NCBI GenBank assembly: GCA_904501925.1
Contig: CAJGCO010000033.1
Coordinates: 1 to 10,057 of the forward strand
DNA: 10,057 bases
Reading direction: 5' to 3'
Source: an uncultured Alphaproteobacteria bacterium
Lineage (GTDB): Bacteria > Pseudomonadota > Alphaproteobacteria > RF32 > CAG-239
Part shown: positions 1 to 6,911 of the stretch, one piece after another
Numbering within the stretch: position 1 is the first letter of the stretch
How the letters are laid out: every line of letters begins with the position of its first letter
Position numbers and translations under genes: made by a program
The notes under the pieces: model-generated
What the model saw: the letters and a program-made list of their open reading frames with translations, nothing else
The model's database searches: none
What the model was told of the DNA's origin: nothing

Positions 1-707
1 GTATGTACACCTTCAGAAACAACGATAACAGCATGATTTCTACCTGTTTTCTTAACTTCTTTTAATTTATTGATAACACCATCAACAGTATATGGAATTT
101 CAGGAACCAAACAAACATCTGCAAAACCAGCTACAGCAGAATGCATAGCCAAGTGACCAGCATCACGTCCCATAACTTCCAAAATCAAAGCTCTTTGGTG
201 TGAACGAGCTGTTTTCCATAATGCATCAACAGCTTCAACACAAACTTGACATGCAGAGTTAAAACCAACAGAATATTGTGTTAATGGAGTGTCGTTGTCA
301 ATAGTTTTTGGAATACCAACCATTTTAACACCAGCATTTCTGCAATAATTACTAACAATATTCATACTGCCATCACCACCAACAACAATAACAGCATCTA
401 AACCTAATTCTCTAACACCTTTACCAAAACGTTCAGATACAACACCTTGCGATTCCACCTTAACACCCTTATTAAGAGAACCTAAGTAAGAACCTGCCAA
501 ACGAGGCCATGGAGTATCAGAAAAATTACTAGTTGTAAGTATTTCATAAGAAAGAGGTGCTTCAGTTAAACCATCTGTACCATTATGAATACCATAAACT
601 TCCCAGCCATATTTAGCAGCAGAGTTCACTACAGATGATACAACAGCGTTAAGTCCAGCACAATCGCCACCACTTGTTAAGATACCTATTTTTTTAATTT
701 CAGTCAT
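1..707 (-). CDS. pfkA: 6-phosphofructokinase, N-terminal part (3' end off the window)
   Basis: Phosphorylates fructose 6-phosphate to fructose 1,6-bisphosphate in the cytoplasm, the committed step of glycolysis. The visible 235 residues carry the family's landmarks in order: TSGGDCAGLN at 11-20 (phosphate-donor loop), GGDGS at 110-114, PKTIDND at 133-139 with the catalytic Asp at 137, SHQR at 169-172, the MGR sugar-phosphate motif at 179-181, and a Glu at 232 before the edge. The residue matching E. coli Gly104 is Gly113, as in ATP enzymes, while the residue matching Gly124 is Lys134, as in pyrophosphate enzymes. The donor is therefore not settled; ATP is more likely because Gly104 is usually the deciding residue. 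The ATG at 705-707 is preceded by AGGA nine bases upstream. The gene diverges from the DUF465-like gene. The last 80 or more residues are missing because the window ends, not through truncation. Confidence 0.95.
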   Translation of the reverse strand, partial: MTEIKKIGILTSGGDCAGLNAVVSSVVNSAAKYGWEVYGIHNGTDGLTEAPLSYEILTTSNFSDTPWPRLAGSYLGSLNKGVKVESQGVVSERFGKGVRELGLDAVIVVGGDGSMNIVSNYCRNAGVKMVGIPKTIDNDTPLTQYSVGFNSACQVCVEAVDALWKTARSHQRALILEVMGRDAGHLAMHSAVAGFADVCLVPEIPYTVDGVINKLKEVKKTGRNHAVIVVSEGVH

Positions 708-743
708 ACTATTTTTTCCTATTTTGATAAAAGTTCATTTTAT

Positions 744-759
744 TTTATGCATACATAAA
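744..759. repeat. short palindrome upstream of the phosphofructokinase gene
   Basis: TTTATG and CATAAA arms of six bases flank a four-base centre, 37 bases before the phosphofructokinase start codon, in the intergenic region between two divergent genes. It could be an operator. In DNA this AT-rich it could also be chance, so this is recorded only as a visible inverted repeat. Confidence 0.25.
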
Positions 760-831
760 CTATTATTTTTATATAAAAAAGCATAAAAATTACTTTTTCA
801 CTAATTTTTTCATTTTTTTTATCAAAACATC

Positions 832-860
832 TTGATTTTTACCAAAAAATACAGTATAAT
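832..860 (+). promoter_or_regulatory. sigma70-type promoter for the DUF465-like gene
   Basis: A -35 element TTGATT (832-837) and a perfect -10 TATAAT (855-860) are separated by exactly 17 bases. The predicted transcript starts near 867 and leaves a leader of about 55 bases before the ATG at 922. The open frame upstream of 922 runs through this promoter, which argues against any start at 832. Confidence 0.7.
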
Positions 861-921
861 GTGCCCAAATAATAAGAATCGCATAAATGCGACATTCAAT
901 CTTACTTGGAGTAAAAAGACT

Positions 922-1134
922 ATGACTAATTCAAATTCTTTCAATAAGTTGCAAATTCAACTTTGTGAACTTAAACTAGAAGAAAGAAGGGTTAAATCAG
1001 ATATCACTAAGCTTGTAAAAAACAAACAAATGATTGATTTCTTTCAAGCACAAAAATTAAACACACAAAGAACAAGCTTAAAAAACAAGATACAAAATCT
1101 TGAAACTATAATTAACCCAAATATAATTGCGTAA
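922..1134 (+). CDS. small DUF465/YdcH-like coiled-coil protein
   Basis: A 70-residue, Lys-rich, almost entirely helical protein. Its pattern resembles the DUF465 (YdcH/SlyX-like) family: a first helix at about 8-30 with Leu/Ile heptads (LCELKLEERRVKSDI), a short break, then LNTQRTSLKNKIQNLE at about 46-61, where family members typically have LKKxxLxLKDEI. The function of DUF465 proteins is not established, and they are generally thought to form small helical hairpins. I chose the ATG at 922 because GGAG lies ten bases upstream and a strong promoter ends at 860. A longer reading frame open from 832 would begin inside that promoter. The next gene lies 67 bases downstream on the same strand. The assignment rests on pattern and length, so it is moderately sure. 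Confidence 0.65.
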   Translation: MTNSNSFNKLQIQLCELKLEERRVKSDITKLVKNKQMIDFFQAQKLNTQRTSLKNKIQNLETIINPNIIA

Positions 1135-1161
1135 ATAACAATCGTTGATCTGTGTTATTTA
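1132..1161 (+). repeat. perfect 9-bp inverted repeat overlapping the DUF465-like stop codon
   Basis: TAAATAACA (1132-1140, beginning with the stop codon itself) and TGTTATTTA (1153-1161) are exact reverse complements around a 12-base loop. The stem is AT-rich and has no T-run after it, so it is a poor intrinsic terminator. It might protect an mRNA end or serve as a binding site between this gene and the glycosyltransferase gene. Confidence 0.45.
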
Positions 1162-1201
1162 CATATAGAGATTTATTGTCTTTAAAAATTAGGTGAAAAG
1201 A

Positions 1202-2353
1202 ATGAAAAACAGCAAGTATAACCATATTTTTCTCGTTATATTTGCTGTTTTTATTTTATTAAGCGCTTCATATATTTTATTCATTCACAACACAAATTAT
1301 CTAGAAATTTTTGTTGTTTACTACAAACCAGCTCCTCTTATTAAAAGTGACATATTTACCCCTATTCAAGGAGGGAGAGCCGTTCAAAATACATCATCTC
1401 GTAAAGGAACTTTTACACCAGAAGAAATTAACTGGTTAAACACCAATATGATTGGCGATGACACAGGAGAAAACATCTCACAATTAAATCGATATTTTGC
1501 AGAAATAACTGCCCTTTATTGGATATACAAAAACACCACATCACCTTTTGTTGGCATGTTTCAATACCGACGTTTTCTTGCTATTAATCCAAATACAATA
1601 TATCCAACCATAACATACCCTTCTATGCGTTTTCATCATCTTGGCATAAAACACCTAGACGGATTTGCTAAAAAATTTTTAAGAAACCTTGAACTTGAAA
1701 AGAAATTTATTCTACCATATTTTGCAACCCATGACATACTTTTATCAGAGCCAATAAAGCTCAACACTTATGAACAATATAAAGAAGAACACCACATATC
1801 AGATTTAAACAAAGCTCTTGATATTATAAAACAAAAATACCCTCATATGTATGATTTCGCTATACAAGAATTAAATAGCCAAAATGGTTTCTACCCAACA
1901 AATATGTTTATAACAAGACGCTCAATATTAAACAACTATGCAAATTGGTTATTTAGTATACTGCTTCCTTTATATGACGAAATAAAAGACGAAGTTGCAA
2001 CACGCGATACAGAACAAAAACTAGCTTTTGCATACCTATCAGAACGCCTATTCACTATATATTTTCGCTATCAACAAAAGTATCACAACTTAAGGATAAA
2101 AGAACTTCCATTTGCGCTTGCTTCTGACTTTTTTACTCCAACACCACAATCATCTTATATAAAAATAAAAACCCCCACTTTTGAAGATATTTTTGTAAAA
2201 CAAGGCGAAGATAGAATATGTGGTTTTAATAACCCATATAGATTCTGTGGCTTCTTTAAAATCACCCCAGCTAATCGCCTACAAATAAAATGGGATAATG
2301 GATCAACTGAAATTTTTACATATAAAAATAATATATTTGAATTAGAAAACTAA
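1202..2353 (+). CDS. DUF4422 glycosyltransferase with N-terminal membrane anchor
   Basis: A DUF4422-type protein, a family associated with lipopolysaccharide and capsule glycan synthesis. Motifs in the 383 residues: IFVVYYKP at 36-43, SDIFTPIQGGRA at 49-60, IGDDTGENIS at 84-93, ELTALYW-like text at 101-107, VGMFQYRRF at 117-125, NMFITRR at 234-240 and LSERLF at 279-284. Residues 9-29 form a strong hydrophobic segment after a short Lys-containing N-terminus, so the catalytic region may face the periplasm or be held at the inner face of the membrane. About 60 residues after 320 extend past the usual core and include two Cys (340 and 349) and a small beta-like tail. The ATG at 1202 has AGGTGA eight bases upstream; an in-frame GTG at 1193 overlaps that RBS and is less likely. 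No other glycan gene is nearby, so the product is unknown. Confidence 0.85.
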   Translation: MKNSKYNHIFLVIFAVFILLSASYILFIHNTNYLEIFVVYYKPAPLIKSDIFTPIQGGRAVQNTSSRKGTFTPEEINWLNTNMIGDDTGENISQLNRYFAEITALYWIYKNTTSPFVGMFQYRRFLAINPNTIYPTITYPSMRFHHLGIKHLDGFAKKFLRNLELEKKFILPYFATHDILLSEPIKLNTYEQYKEEHHISDLNKALDIIKQKYPHMYDFAIQELNSQNGFYPTNMFITRRSILNNYANWLFSILLPLYDEIKDEVATRDTEQKLAFAYLSERLFTIYFRYQQKYHNLRIKELPFALASDFFTPTPQSSYIKIKTPTFEDIFVKQGEDRICGFNNPYRFCGFFKITPANRLQIKWDNGSTEIFTYKNNIFELEN

Positions 2354-2443
2354 AAATCTATATTTCCTCTATTTATATTAATAGAACTTAAACAAATATA
2401 TCTTATAAATAATACATCACAACTTATAAACTACGGAAGAAAA

Positions 2444-4393
2444 ATGCACGCAATACATCCTTTAATTATAGATTTAACACTAATAACAATATATGCAGGA
2501 TTAACTACTCTTTTATGTAAAAAACTACATCAACCTATAATTTTAGGCTATATTCTTGCTGGAATTTTCGCAGGTCCATATTTCAATTTACTACCAACTG
2601 TAACAGATAAAGAAGACCTAACTCTATGGGCTGATATTGGGGTTATTTTCTTGCTTTTTGGTTTAGGCTTAGAATTTAGCTTCAAAAAAATGGTAAACGT
2701 TGGAAAAACAGCCATGATAACGGCAACTGCCAATATTATATTCATGCTATTTTTAGGCTACAACACAGGTTTATTAATGGGATGGTCAACAATGGATAGC
2801 TTTTTCTTAGGCTCTATGATATCCATGTCATCAACAACAATCATTATCAAAGCCTTCAATGACTTAAATATCAAAAAACAACGTTTTACCGACCTTGTTT
2901 TTGGTGTTTTAATTATTGAAGATCTCGTTGGAATCTTGCTTTTAGTATTACTTCCAACTATTGCCATGGGAAAAACAATAGATGGTCTAGAATTAGGTAT
3001 AAGCACACTAAAACTCATCTTTTTCTTAGTTTTATGTTTCATCACAGGTATTTATTTAGTACCAACTTTTTTAAACAAAATAAATAATCTACTAAGCGAT
3101 GAAATGTTACTTCTTGTTACAATCAGCCTTTGTTTTGGAATGGTTTTTCTTGCAACATCATCTGGTTTTTCAACAGCTCTAGGTGCATTCATAATGGGTT
3201 CAATACTATCTGAAACAGAATTAATCCACCGAATAGAAAAAAACCTCCAACCATTAAAAGATTTCTTTGGTGCAGTATTCTTCGTTTCTGTTGGTATGAT
3301 GGTTGACCCTATAATGTTTGTAACATATCTAAAACCAATTCTAATAATCACACTAATTGTAATTATAGGAAAAATTCTATTTTCATCATTTGGTTTTGTT
3401 GCTTCTGGTCAAAATTTAAAAACTTCAATTTGTGGAGCTTTTTCACTTGCCCAAGTTGGAGAATTTGCATTCATTATTGCGTCTCTTGGTATGAGTTTAG
3501 GTGTTTTAAGCAATAAAGTTTATCCAATTATCGTTGCAGTATCCGTAATAACCACATTCTTAACTCCCCTAACAATTAAAACTGCAGACAAAGCAAACAA
3601 ACTACTAAATAAAAAACTACCACAAAAATGGCTTGAATATATTGATAAATATTCAACCACATCTACACCTTCATCAACCGAAGAAAAATTATGGAGTGCT
3701 TTATTTAAGAGCTATATAATTCGTTTATCTATTTTTTCAATAATCTTATATAGCATAATAATTTTGGCATCAGTTACTCGCCCATACATAAGAGAACTAA
3801 TACCAAACAGAATTTATGCCAATATCACCATAACATTCTTAACCTTTTTATTAATGTCCCCATTCTTAAAAGCATTAATTGGATGGAACATTTTATCAAC
3901 AAAAGGTATTAGAGAAAAAATACACCTACTCTTCTCTAAAAAAGATGAAAAAGAAGAAAAAGATATTAATTTAGCGCTTGAATGTTCTCAAAAATCAATC
4001 GTTGACATTACACCTTCTTCATCATTTATAGCAGATGCAAATTTAAGAATACAAAAATGTAGCCATCTTGATGAAAAAACAGCTCGTTTGCGCAACTTCT
4101 TCTCCGAAAACACCCAAGATTCAAAAATTTATTATAAATTATGGACATCAAAACGCGCAAACAGATTACCTCTAGCCATATTAACAAGCTTCAGAATTTT
4201 AATATGCTCATCATTTATTGTAACTGTTGTTCATAAATTTTTAAGTGAAAACCCCAAACTAACATTTTTATTGTTACTATTAACAATCTATTTCCTATCA
4301 CGTTCACGCTGGTTGCTTGATAGATACTTAAAAATTGAAGCACAATTTTTACAAAACTTAAAAGGAAACAAAAAACAAGAAGAAGGTTTATAA
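2444..4393 (+). CDS. Kef-type (CPA2) monovalent cation:proton antiporter with atypical C-terminus
   Basis: A membrane antiporter exchanging K+ or Na+ for protons across the inner membrane. Residues 1-380 form the Na_H_exchanger core of about 12-13 helices: LGYILAGIFAGPY (34-46), LLFGLGLEF (70-78), FGVLIIEDLVGILLL (153-167) with the ion-binding Asp160, LGAFIMGSILSETE (246-259), FFVSVGMMVDP (279-289) and AQVGEFAFIIASLG (336-349). KefC has Gln-Asp at the site where this protein has Glu159-Asp160. No TrkA-N (RCK) Rossmann domain follows. Residues 385-649 instead contain two predicted helices (about 423-444 and 458-480), a charged soluble stretch (about 490-570), two more helices (about 575-600 and 606-620) and a basic tail. 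The ATG has GGAAG four bases upstream. I see no convincing promoter in the 90-base AT-rich gap before it. It converges on the hydrolase gene, the stops being four bases apart. Confidence 0.9.
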   Translation: MHAIHPLIIDLTLITIYAGLTTLLCKKLHQPIILGYILAGIFAGPYFNLLPTVTDKEDLTLWADIGVIFLLFGLGLEFSFKKMVNVGKTAMITATANIIFMLFLGYNTGLLMGWSTMDSFFLGSMISMSSTTIIIKAFNDLNIKKQRFTDLVFGVLIIEDLVGILLLVLLPTIAMGKTIDGLELGISTLKLIFFLVLCFITGIYLVPTFLNKINNLLSDEMLLLVTISLCFGMVFLATSSGFSTALGAFIMGSILSETELIHRIEKNLQPLKDFFGAVFFVSVGMMVDPIMFVTYLKPILIITLIVIIGKILFSSFGFVASGQNLKTSICGAFSLAQVGEFAFIIASLGMSLGVLSNKVYPIIVAVSVITTFLTPLTIKTADKANKLLNKKLPQKWLEYIDKYSTTSTPSSTEEKLWSALFKSYIIRLSIFSIILYSIIILASVTRPYIRELIPNRIYANITITFLTFLLMSPFLKALIGWNILSTKGIREKIHLLFSKKDEKEEKDINLALECSQKSIVDITPSSSFIADANLRIQKCSHLDEKTARLRNFFSENTQDSKIYYKLWTSKRANRLPLAILTSFRILICSSFIVTVVHKFLSENPKLTFLLLLLTIYFLSRSRWLLDRYLKIEAQFLQNLKGNKKQEEGL

Positions 4394-4397
4394 TCGT

Positions 4398-5159
4398 TTA
4401 TTGTCTTCTAACAGTATCATAAATACTTTCCCATCCTAAGTTATGAGTTGCTTCTTCAACCTCTATCAGTTCAATTTTATCTGATTTTACATTTTTTACA
4501 AAATCATAAACCAAATTAGGTGCAATTACATCATCTTGTGAACCAACAAAATGCATTTGCTCAAACTCAAAAAAGATATCTTTGTAATCACCCAAATTCA
4601 AAGATTCATTTAAGCTTGGCAATTTATGATACGTAGTCCATGCTAGATGATCCAAATTTCCAGCAATAGTTATTACCTTTTTTATATTCAAATCTTTCCT
4701 TAAACTAGCCACCAATCCTGCAACTTGTGCCCCACCTGAAAAACCAACCAAAACCACATCATTTTTTCCAACAATAGAAGCTATTGCATCACCTTGTGCT
4801 CTTATCACTTCACTTGCAAAACGAGCTGTTGTCCAATGTCTTTGAGAACATATTCCCCCCATAATAAACTGACAAGGTCTTGCTAAATAAATCACATTTA
4901 CATTTTCATCACCAAAAGCAATTTCTCTTAATAATTTACCACGAGGAGTTGGATCATTCGTTGGCATCCCATACGCATTAAAAGATGCTCCATCACCTTC
5001 AATATACACTTTATAACCTTTAGTTTTATCTGTTATTTTTTGCCAACTAGCTATTGTAAAGCCATCAACTTCTACCTCTTTATAATCATATTCATAAGGT
5101 ACCCTAATCCCAACACAAGAACAAATAAACAACACTAAAACCAGCAAACTTTTGCGCAT
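4398..5159 (-). CDS. alpha/beta hydrolase lipoprotein
   Basis: A 253-residue predicted serine hydrolase anchored by a lipid. The signal peptide ends in FICSC, giving a lipobox with Cys15 as the likely modified residue. The fold shows YIEGDGASF (52-60, oxyanion region), DPTPRG (69-74), YLARPCQ (91-97), a GFSGG nucleophile elbow with Ser141, AGNLD (166-170), acid candidates Asp209/Asp210 in GSQDDVI, and His239 in ATHNLGW. This matches a group of proteobacterial alpha/beta hydrolases with the YLARPCQ motif whose substrates are unknown. Cys96 and Cys104 might form a disulfide in the periplasm. AGAGG lies six bases before the ATG. An intrinsic terminator lies immediately upstream of that RBS, so expression needs read-through from the upstream lipoprotein gene or a promoter inside it. 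Confidence 0.85.
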   Translation of the reverse strand: MRKSLLVLVLFICSCVGIRVPYEYDYKEVEVDGFTIASWQKITDKTKGYKVYIEGDGASFNAYGMPTNDPTPRGKLLREIAFGDENVNVIYLARPCQFIMGGICSQRHWTTARFASEVIRAQGDAIASIVGKNDVVLVGFSGGAQVAGLVASLRKDLNIKKVITIAGNLDHLAWTTYHKLPSLNESLNLGDYKDIFFEFEQMHFVGSQDDVIAPNLVYDFVKNVKSDKIELIEVEEATHNLGWESIYDTVRRQ

Positions 5160-5170
5160 AATATACCTCT

Positions 5171-5195
5171 AAAAAAAGCCCTATTTCTAGGGCTT
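5171..5195 (-). terminator. intrinsic terminator between the two lipoprotein genes
   Basis: On the minus strand AAGCCCTA and TAGGGCTT pair perfectly over eight bases around a four-base loop, and the stem is followed by a run of seven T. It begins five bases after the stop of the 99-aa lipoprotein gene and ends just before the hydrolase RBS (complement of 5166-5170). Confidence 0.9.
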
Positions 5196-5199
5196 ATAA

Positions 5200-5499
5200 T
5201 TAATTACCACTTAAATTTTTCAAATTTTGAATAATAGACTGAGCAGTTGATTGTGATTCTTCACTAATTCCAGCACTTTCTAATGCTAATTTTTTAACAC
5301 AAATAGTAACCAACTCATCAGCAGTCGCACTAATACCTTGATTAAACAATGTACCTGCTTGAAGTTTAGCATTAGCTTCACTAACCAAACAAGCTCTCAT
5401 TTTTGTTTTAATAGATGCATTTGCATCAACAGTTGTATATTTAGATAAATCAGCACTACAACCAGCAAGTAACAAACAAGCAACCAACAACTTTTTCAT
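5200..5499 (-). CDS. small lipoprotein of unknown function
   Basis: A 99-residue protein with a clear type II signal peptide: MKK, a hydrophobic stretch, then the lipobox LLAGC with Cys14 as the lipidated residue. The next residue is Ser, which by the E. coli +2 rule would favour outer-membrane sorting. The mature part is about 85 residues, mainly helical, with two Cys (37 and 67) that could form a disulfide in the periplasm. I do not recognise the family. AAGGAGAA sits seven bases before the ATG, a strong RBS. A sigma70-like promoter lies upstream and an intrinsic terminator directly downstream, so it can form its own transcript, perhaps an abundant one. It is divergent from the flavodiiron gene. 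Confidence 0.8.
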   Translation of the reverse strand: MKKLLVACLLLAGCSADLSKYTTVDANASIKTKMRACLVSEANAKLQAGTLFNQGISATADELVTICVKKLALESAGISEESQSTAQSIIQNLKNLSGN

Positions 5500-5531
5500 A
5501 TTATTTCTCCTTATAAAATATAACTACATCC

Positions 5532-5559
5532 AAAATATCACCGTCAACCCAGCTGTCAA
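5532..5559 (-). promoter_or_regulatory. promoter for the small lipoprotein gene
   Basis: On the minus strand a perfect -35 TTGACA (complement of 5554-5559) is followed after 16 bases by TATTTT (complement of 5532-5537). A second TTGAC lies 12 bases further in, so GTCAA occurs twice about one helical turn apart on the plus strand (5543-5547 and 5555-5559). This could be a second -35 or a regulator half-site. Confidence 0.5.
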
Positions 5560-5610
5560 ATATTTTAAACAAAATAACATCAACTAAAAACCAATCTAAT
5601 ACTCAATAAA

Positions 5611-5629
5611 ATTTTCTTGCAAAGAAAAT
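5611..5629. promoter_or_regulatory. 19-bp palindrome, candidate operator upstream of the flavodiiron gene
   Basis: ATTTTCTT and AAGAAAAT are perfect eight-base arms around GCA, 51 bases before the flavodiiron start codon and in the shared intergenic region with the lipoprotein gene. The centre TTGCAA could double as a weak -35, with a poor -10 about 16-19 bases on. It matches neither the FNR nor the Fur consensus that I know. No T-run follows, so it is not a terminator. Confidence 0.45.
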
Positions 5630-5680
5630 ACTCCTCGTTAACATAAATTATCATATAACTTATATATAAGGAATTTAATT

Positions 5681-6847
5681 ATGCAAAACAATCAATTAAC
5701 AAATAACATTTACTATATTGGTGTTGACGATAAAGATATAGATTTATTTGAAGGACAATATATTGTACCAAATGGCATATCTTATAACTCATACATTATT
5801 AAAGATGAAAAAATAGCCGTAATGGATACTGTAGATTTAAGCAAATGCACCCAATGGTTAGAAAATCTTGAAAACACCCTAAATGGTGCAACTCCTGATT
5901 ATTTAGTTGTTTTGCATATGGAACCAGATCATGCAGGTAGTATTGAATGTTTCTTAAACAGATATCCAACAGCAAAAGTTGTTGCAAACCAAAAAACATT
6001 CAATATGATGCCACAATTTTTTGAAAGCCTAGATTTAACCAATCGCCAAGTTATAGTAAACGAAGGAGATAGTCTATCTCTTGGCTCTCACAGCCTTTCT
6101 TTTGTATTTGCACCAATGGTTCACTGGCCAGAAGTTATGGTTGCATATGAAACAAAAGAAAAAATCTTGTTCTCTGCTGATGGCTTTGGTAAATTTGGAG
6201 CGCTTGATACAGATGAACCTTGGGATTGTGAAGCTCGTCGCTATTATATCAATATTGTTGGAAAATATGGTGTTCAAGTTCAAGCGTTACTAAAAAAAGC
6301 ATCAACTCTTGATATTCAAAAAATCTTCCCTCTCCATGGTCCAATGCTAACCCAAAACCTTGCTCACTACATTAATAAATATGATATTTGGAGTAGCTAT
6401 CAACCAGAAGATAAAGGCGTTTTCATTGCATACACTTCAATTTATGGCAACACCAAAAACACAGCTCTTAAACTAAAAGAAATTTTAGAACAAAAAGGAG
6501 CTCCAAAAGTTTCTATTGCAGATTTAGCACGTGATGATATGGCAGAAGCTGTTGAAGATGCTTTTCGTTATGATAGACTTGTTCTTGCATCTCCAACATA
6601 TGATGGTGGTTTGTTCCCATTTATGGAAACATTTATCAACCACCTAAAATCTAAGAACTATCAAAACCGAACAGTTGGTTTTATTGAAAATGGTTCTTGG
6701 GCGCCAATTTCAGCTAAAAAAATGCGTGATGAAATGTCAAATCTTAAGAATATTACCTTTTTAGAAGAAAAAGTAACCATTAAATCTTCTCTAAAAACAA
6801 CAGACATTCCTCAATTAGAAGCACTTGCAGATGCTTTATTAAAATAA
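5681..6847 (+). CDS. fprA: class A flavodiiron protein (O2/NO reductase)
   Basis: A cytoplasmic enzyme that reduces O2 to water and/or NO to N2O, protecting anaerobes and microaerophiles; electrons normally come from rubredoxin or a flavoprotein reductase. Residues 1-245 form the metallo-beta-lactamase-like diiron domain with all expected ligands: HMEPDH at 79-84 (His79, Glu81, Asp83), His148 in MVHWPE, Asp167 in SADGFG and His219 in PLHGP. Residues 246-388 form the flavodoxin domain with the FMN phosphate loop YTSIYGNT at 251-258 and SPTYDGG at 304-310. The 388-residue length and absence of C-terminal additions make it the minimal class A form. No rubredoxin or reductase gene is in the window, so its partner is encoded elsewhere. 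AAGGAA lies seven bases before the ATG. A bidirectional terminator follows the gene. Confidence 0.96.
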   Translation: MQNNQLTNNIYYIGVDDKDIDLFEGQYIVPNGISYNSYIIKDEKIAVMDTVDLSKCTQWLENLENTLNGATPDYLVVLHMEPDHAGSIECFLNRYPTAKVVANQKTFNMMPQFFESLDLTNRQVIVNEGDSLSLGSHSLSFVFAPMVHWPEVMVAYETKEKILFSADGFGKFGALDTDEPWDCEARRYYINIVGKYGVQVQALLKKASTLDIQKIFPLHGPMLTQNLAHYINKYDIWSSYQPEDKGVFIAYTSIYGNTKNTALKLKEILEQKGAPKVSIADLARDDMAEAVEDAFRYDRLVLASPTYDGGLFPFMETFINHLKSKNYQNRTVGFIENGSWAPISAKKMRDEMSNLKNITFLEEKVTIKSSLKTTDIPQLEALADALLK

Positions 6848-6863
6848 AAAAAATCACTCCCAC

Positions 6864-6903
6864 AAAAAACTCACCAAAGCCTAAGCTTTAGTGAGTTTTT
6901 TTT
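6864..6903. terminator. bidirectional intrinsic terminator
   Basis: ACTCACcAAAGC (6869-6880) and GCTTTaGTGAGT (6885-6896) form a 12-base stem with one C/A mismatch around the loop CTAA. It has eight T on the plus side (6896-6903) and six A before it (6864-6869), which read as T on the minus strand. It lies between the convergent flavodiiron and 199-aa genes and can serve both. Confidence 0.9.
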
Positions 6904-6911
6904 AATAGTTG

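Noticed and set aside
821..836. ATCAA-N6-TTGAT as an FNR-type box
   Set aside because: The half-sites are in the opposite order to the FNR consensus TTGAT-N4-ATCAA and the spacing differs; the second half is simply the -35 element.
2548..3351. Three minus-strand open frames opposite the antiporter gene
   Set aside because: They lie antisense to a clearly conserved coding frame, and their translations are low-complexity Lys/Ile/Ser-rich text typical of reverse frames. No RBS or family signal.
5638..5666. TTAACA-17-TATATA as the flavodiiron promoter
   Set aside because: Spacing is good, but transcription would start at about 5673, inside the RBS, leaving no usable leader.
5799..6293. Open frames inside the flavodiiron gene on both strands
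   Set aside because: The overlapping gene has all diiron and FMN motifs in frame, so these are shadows.
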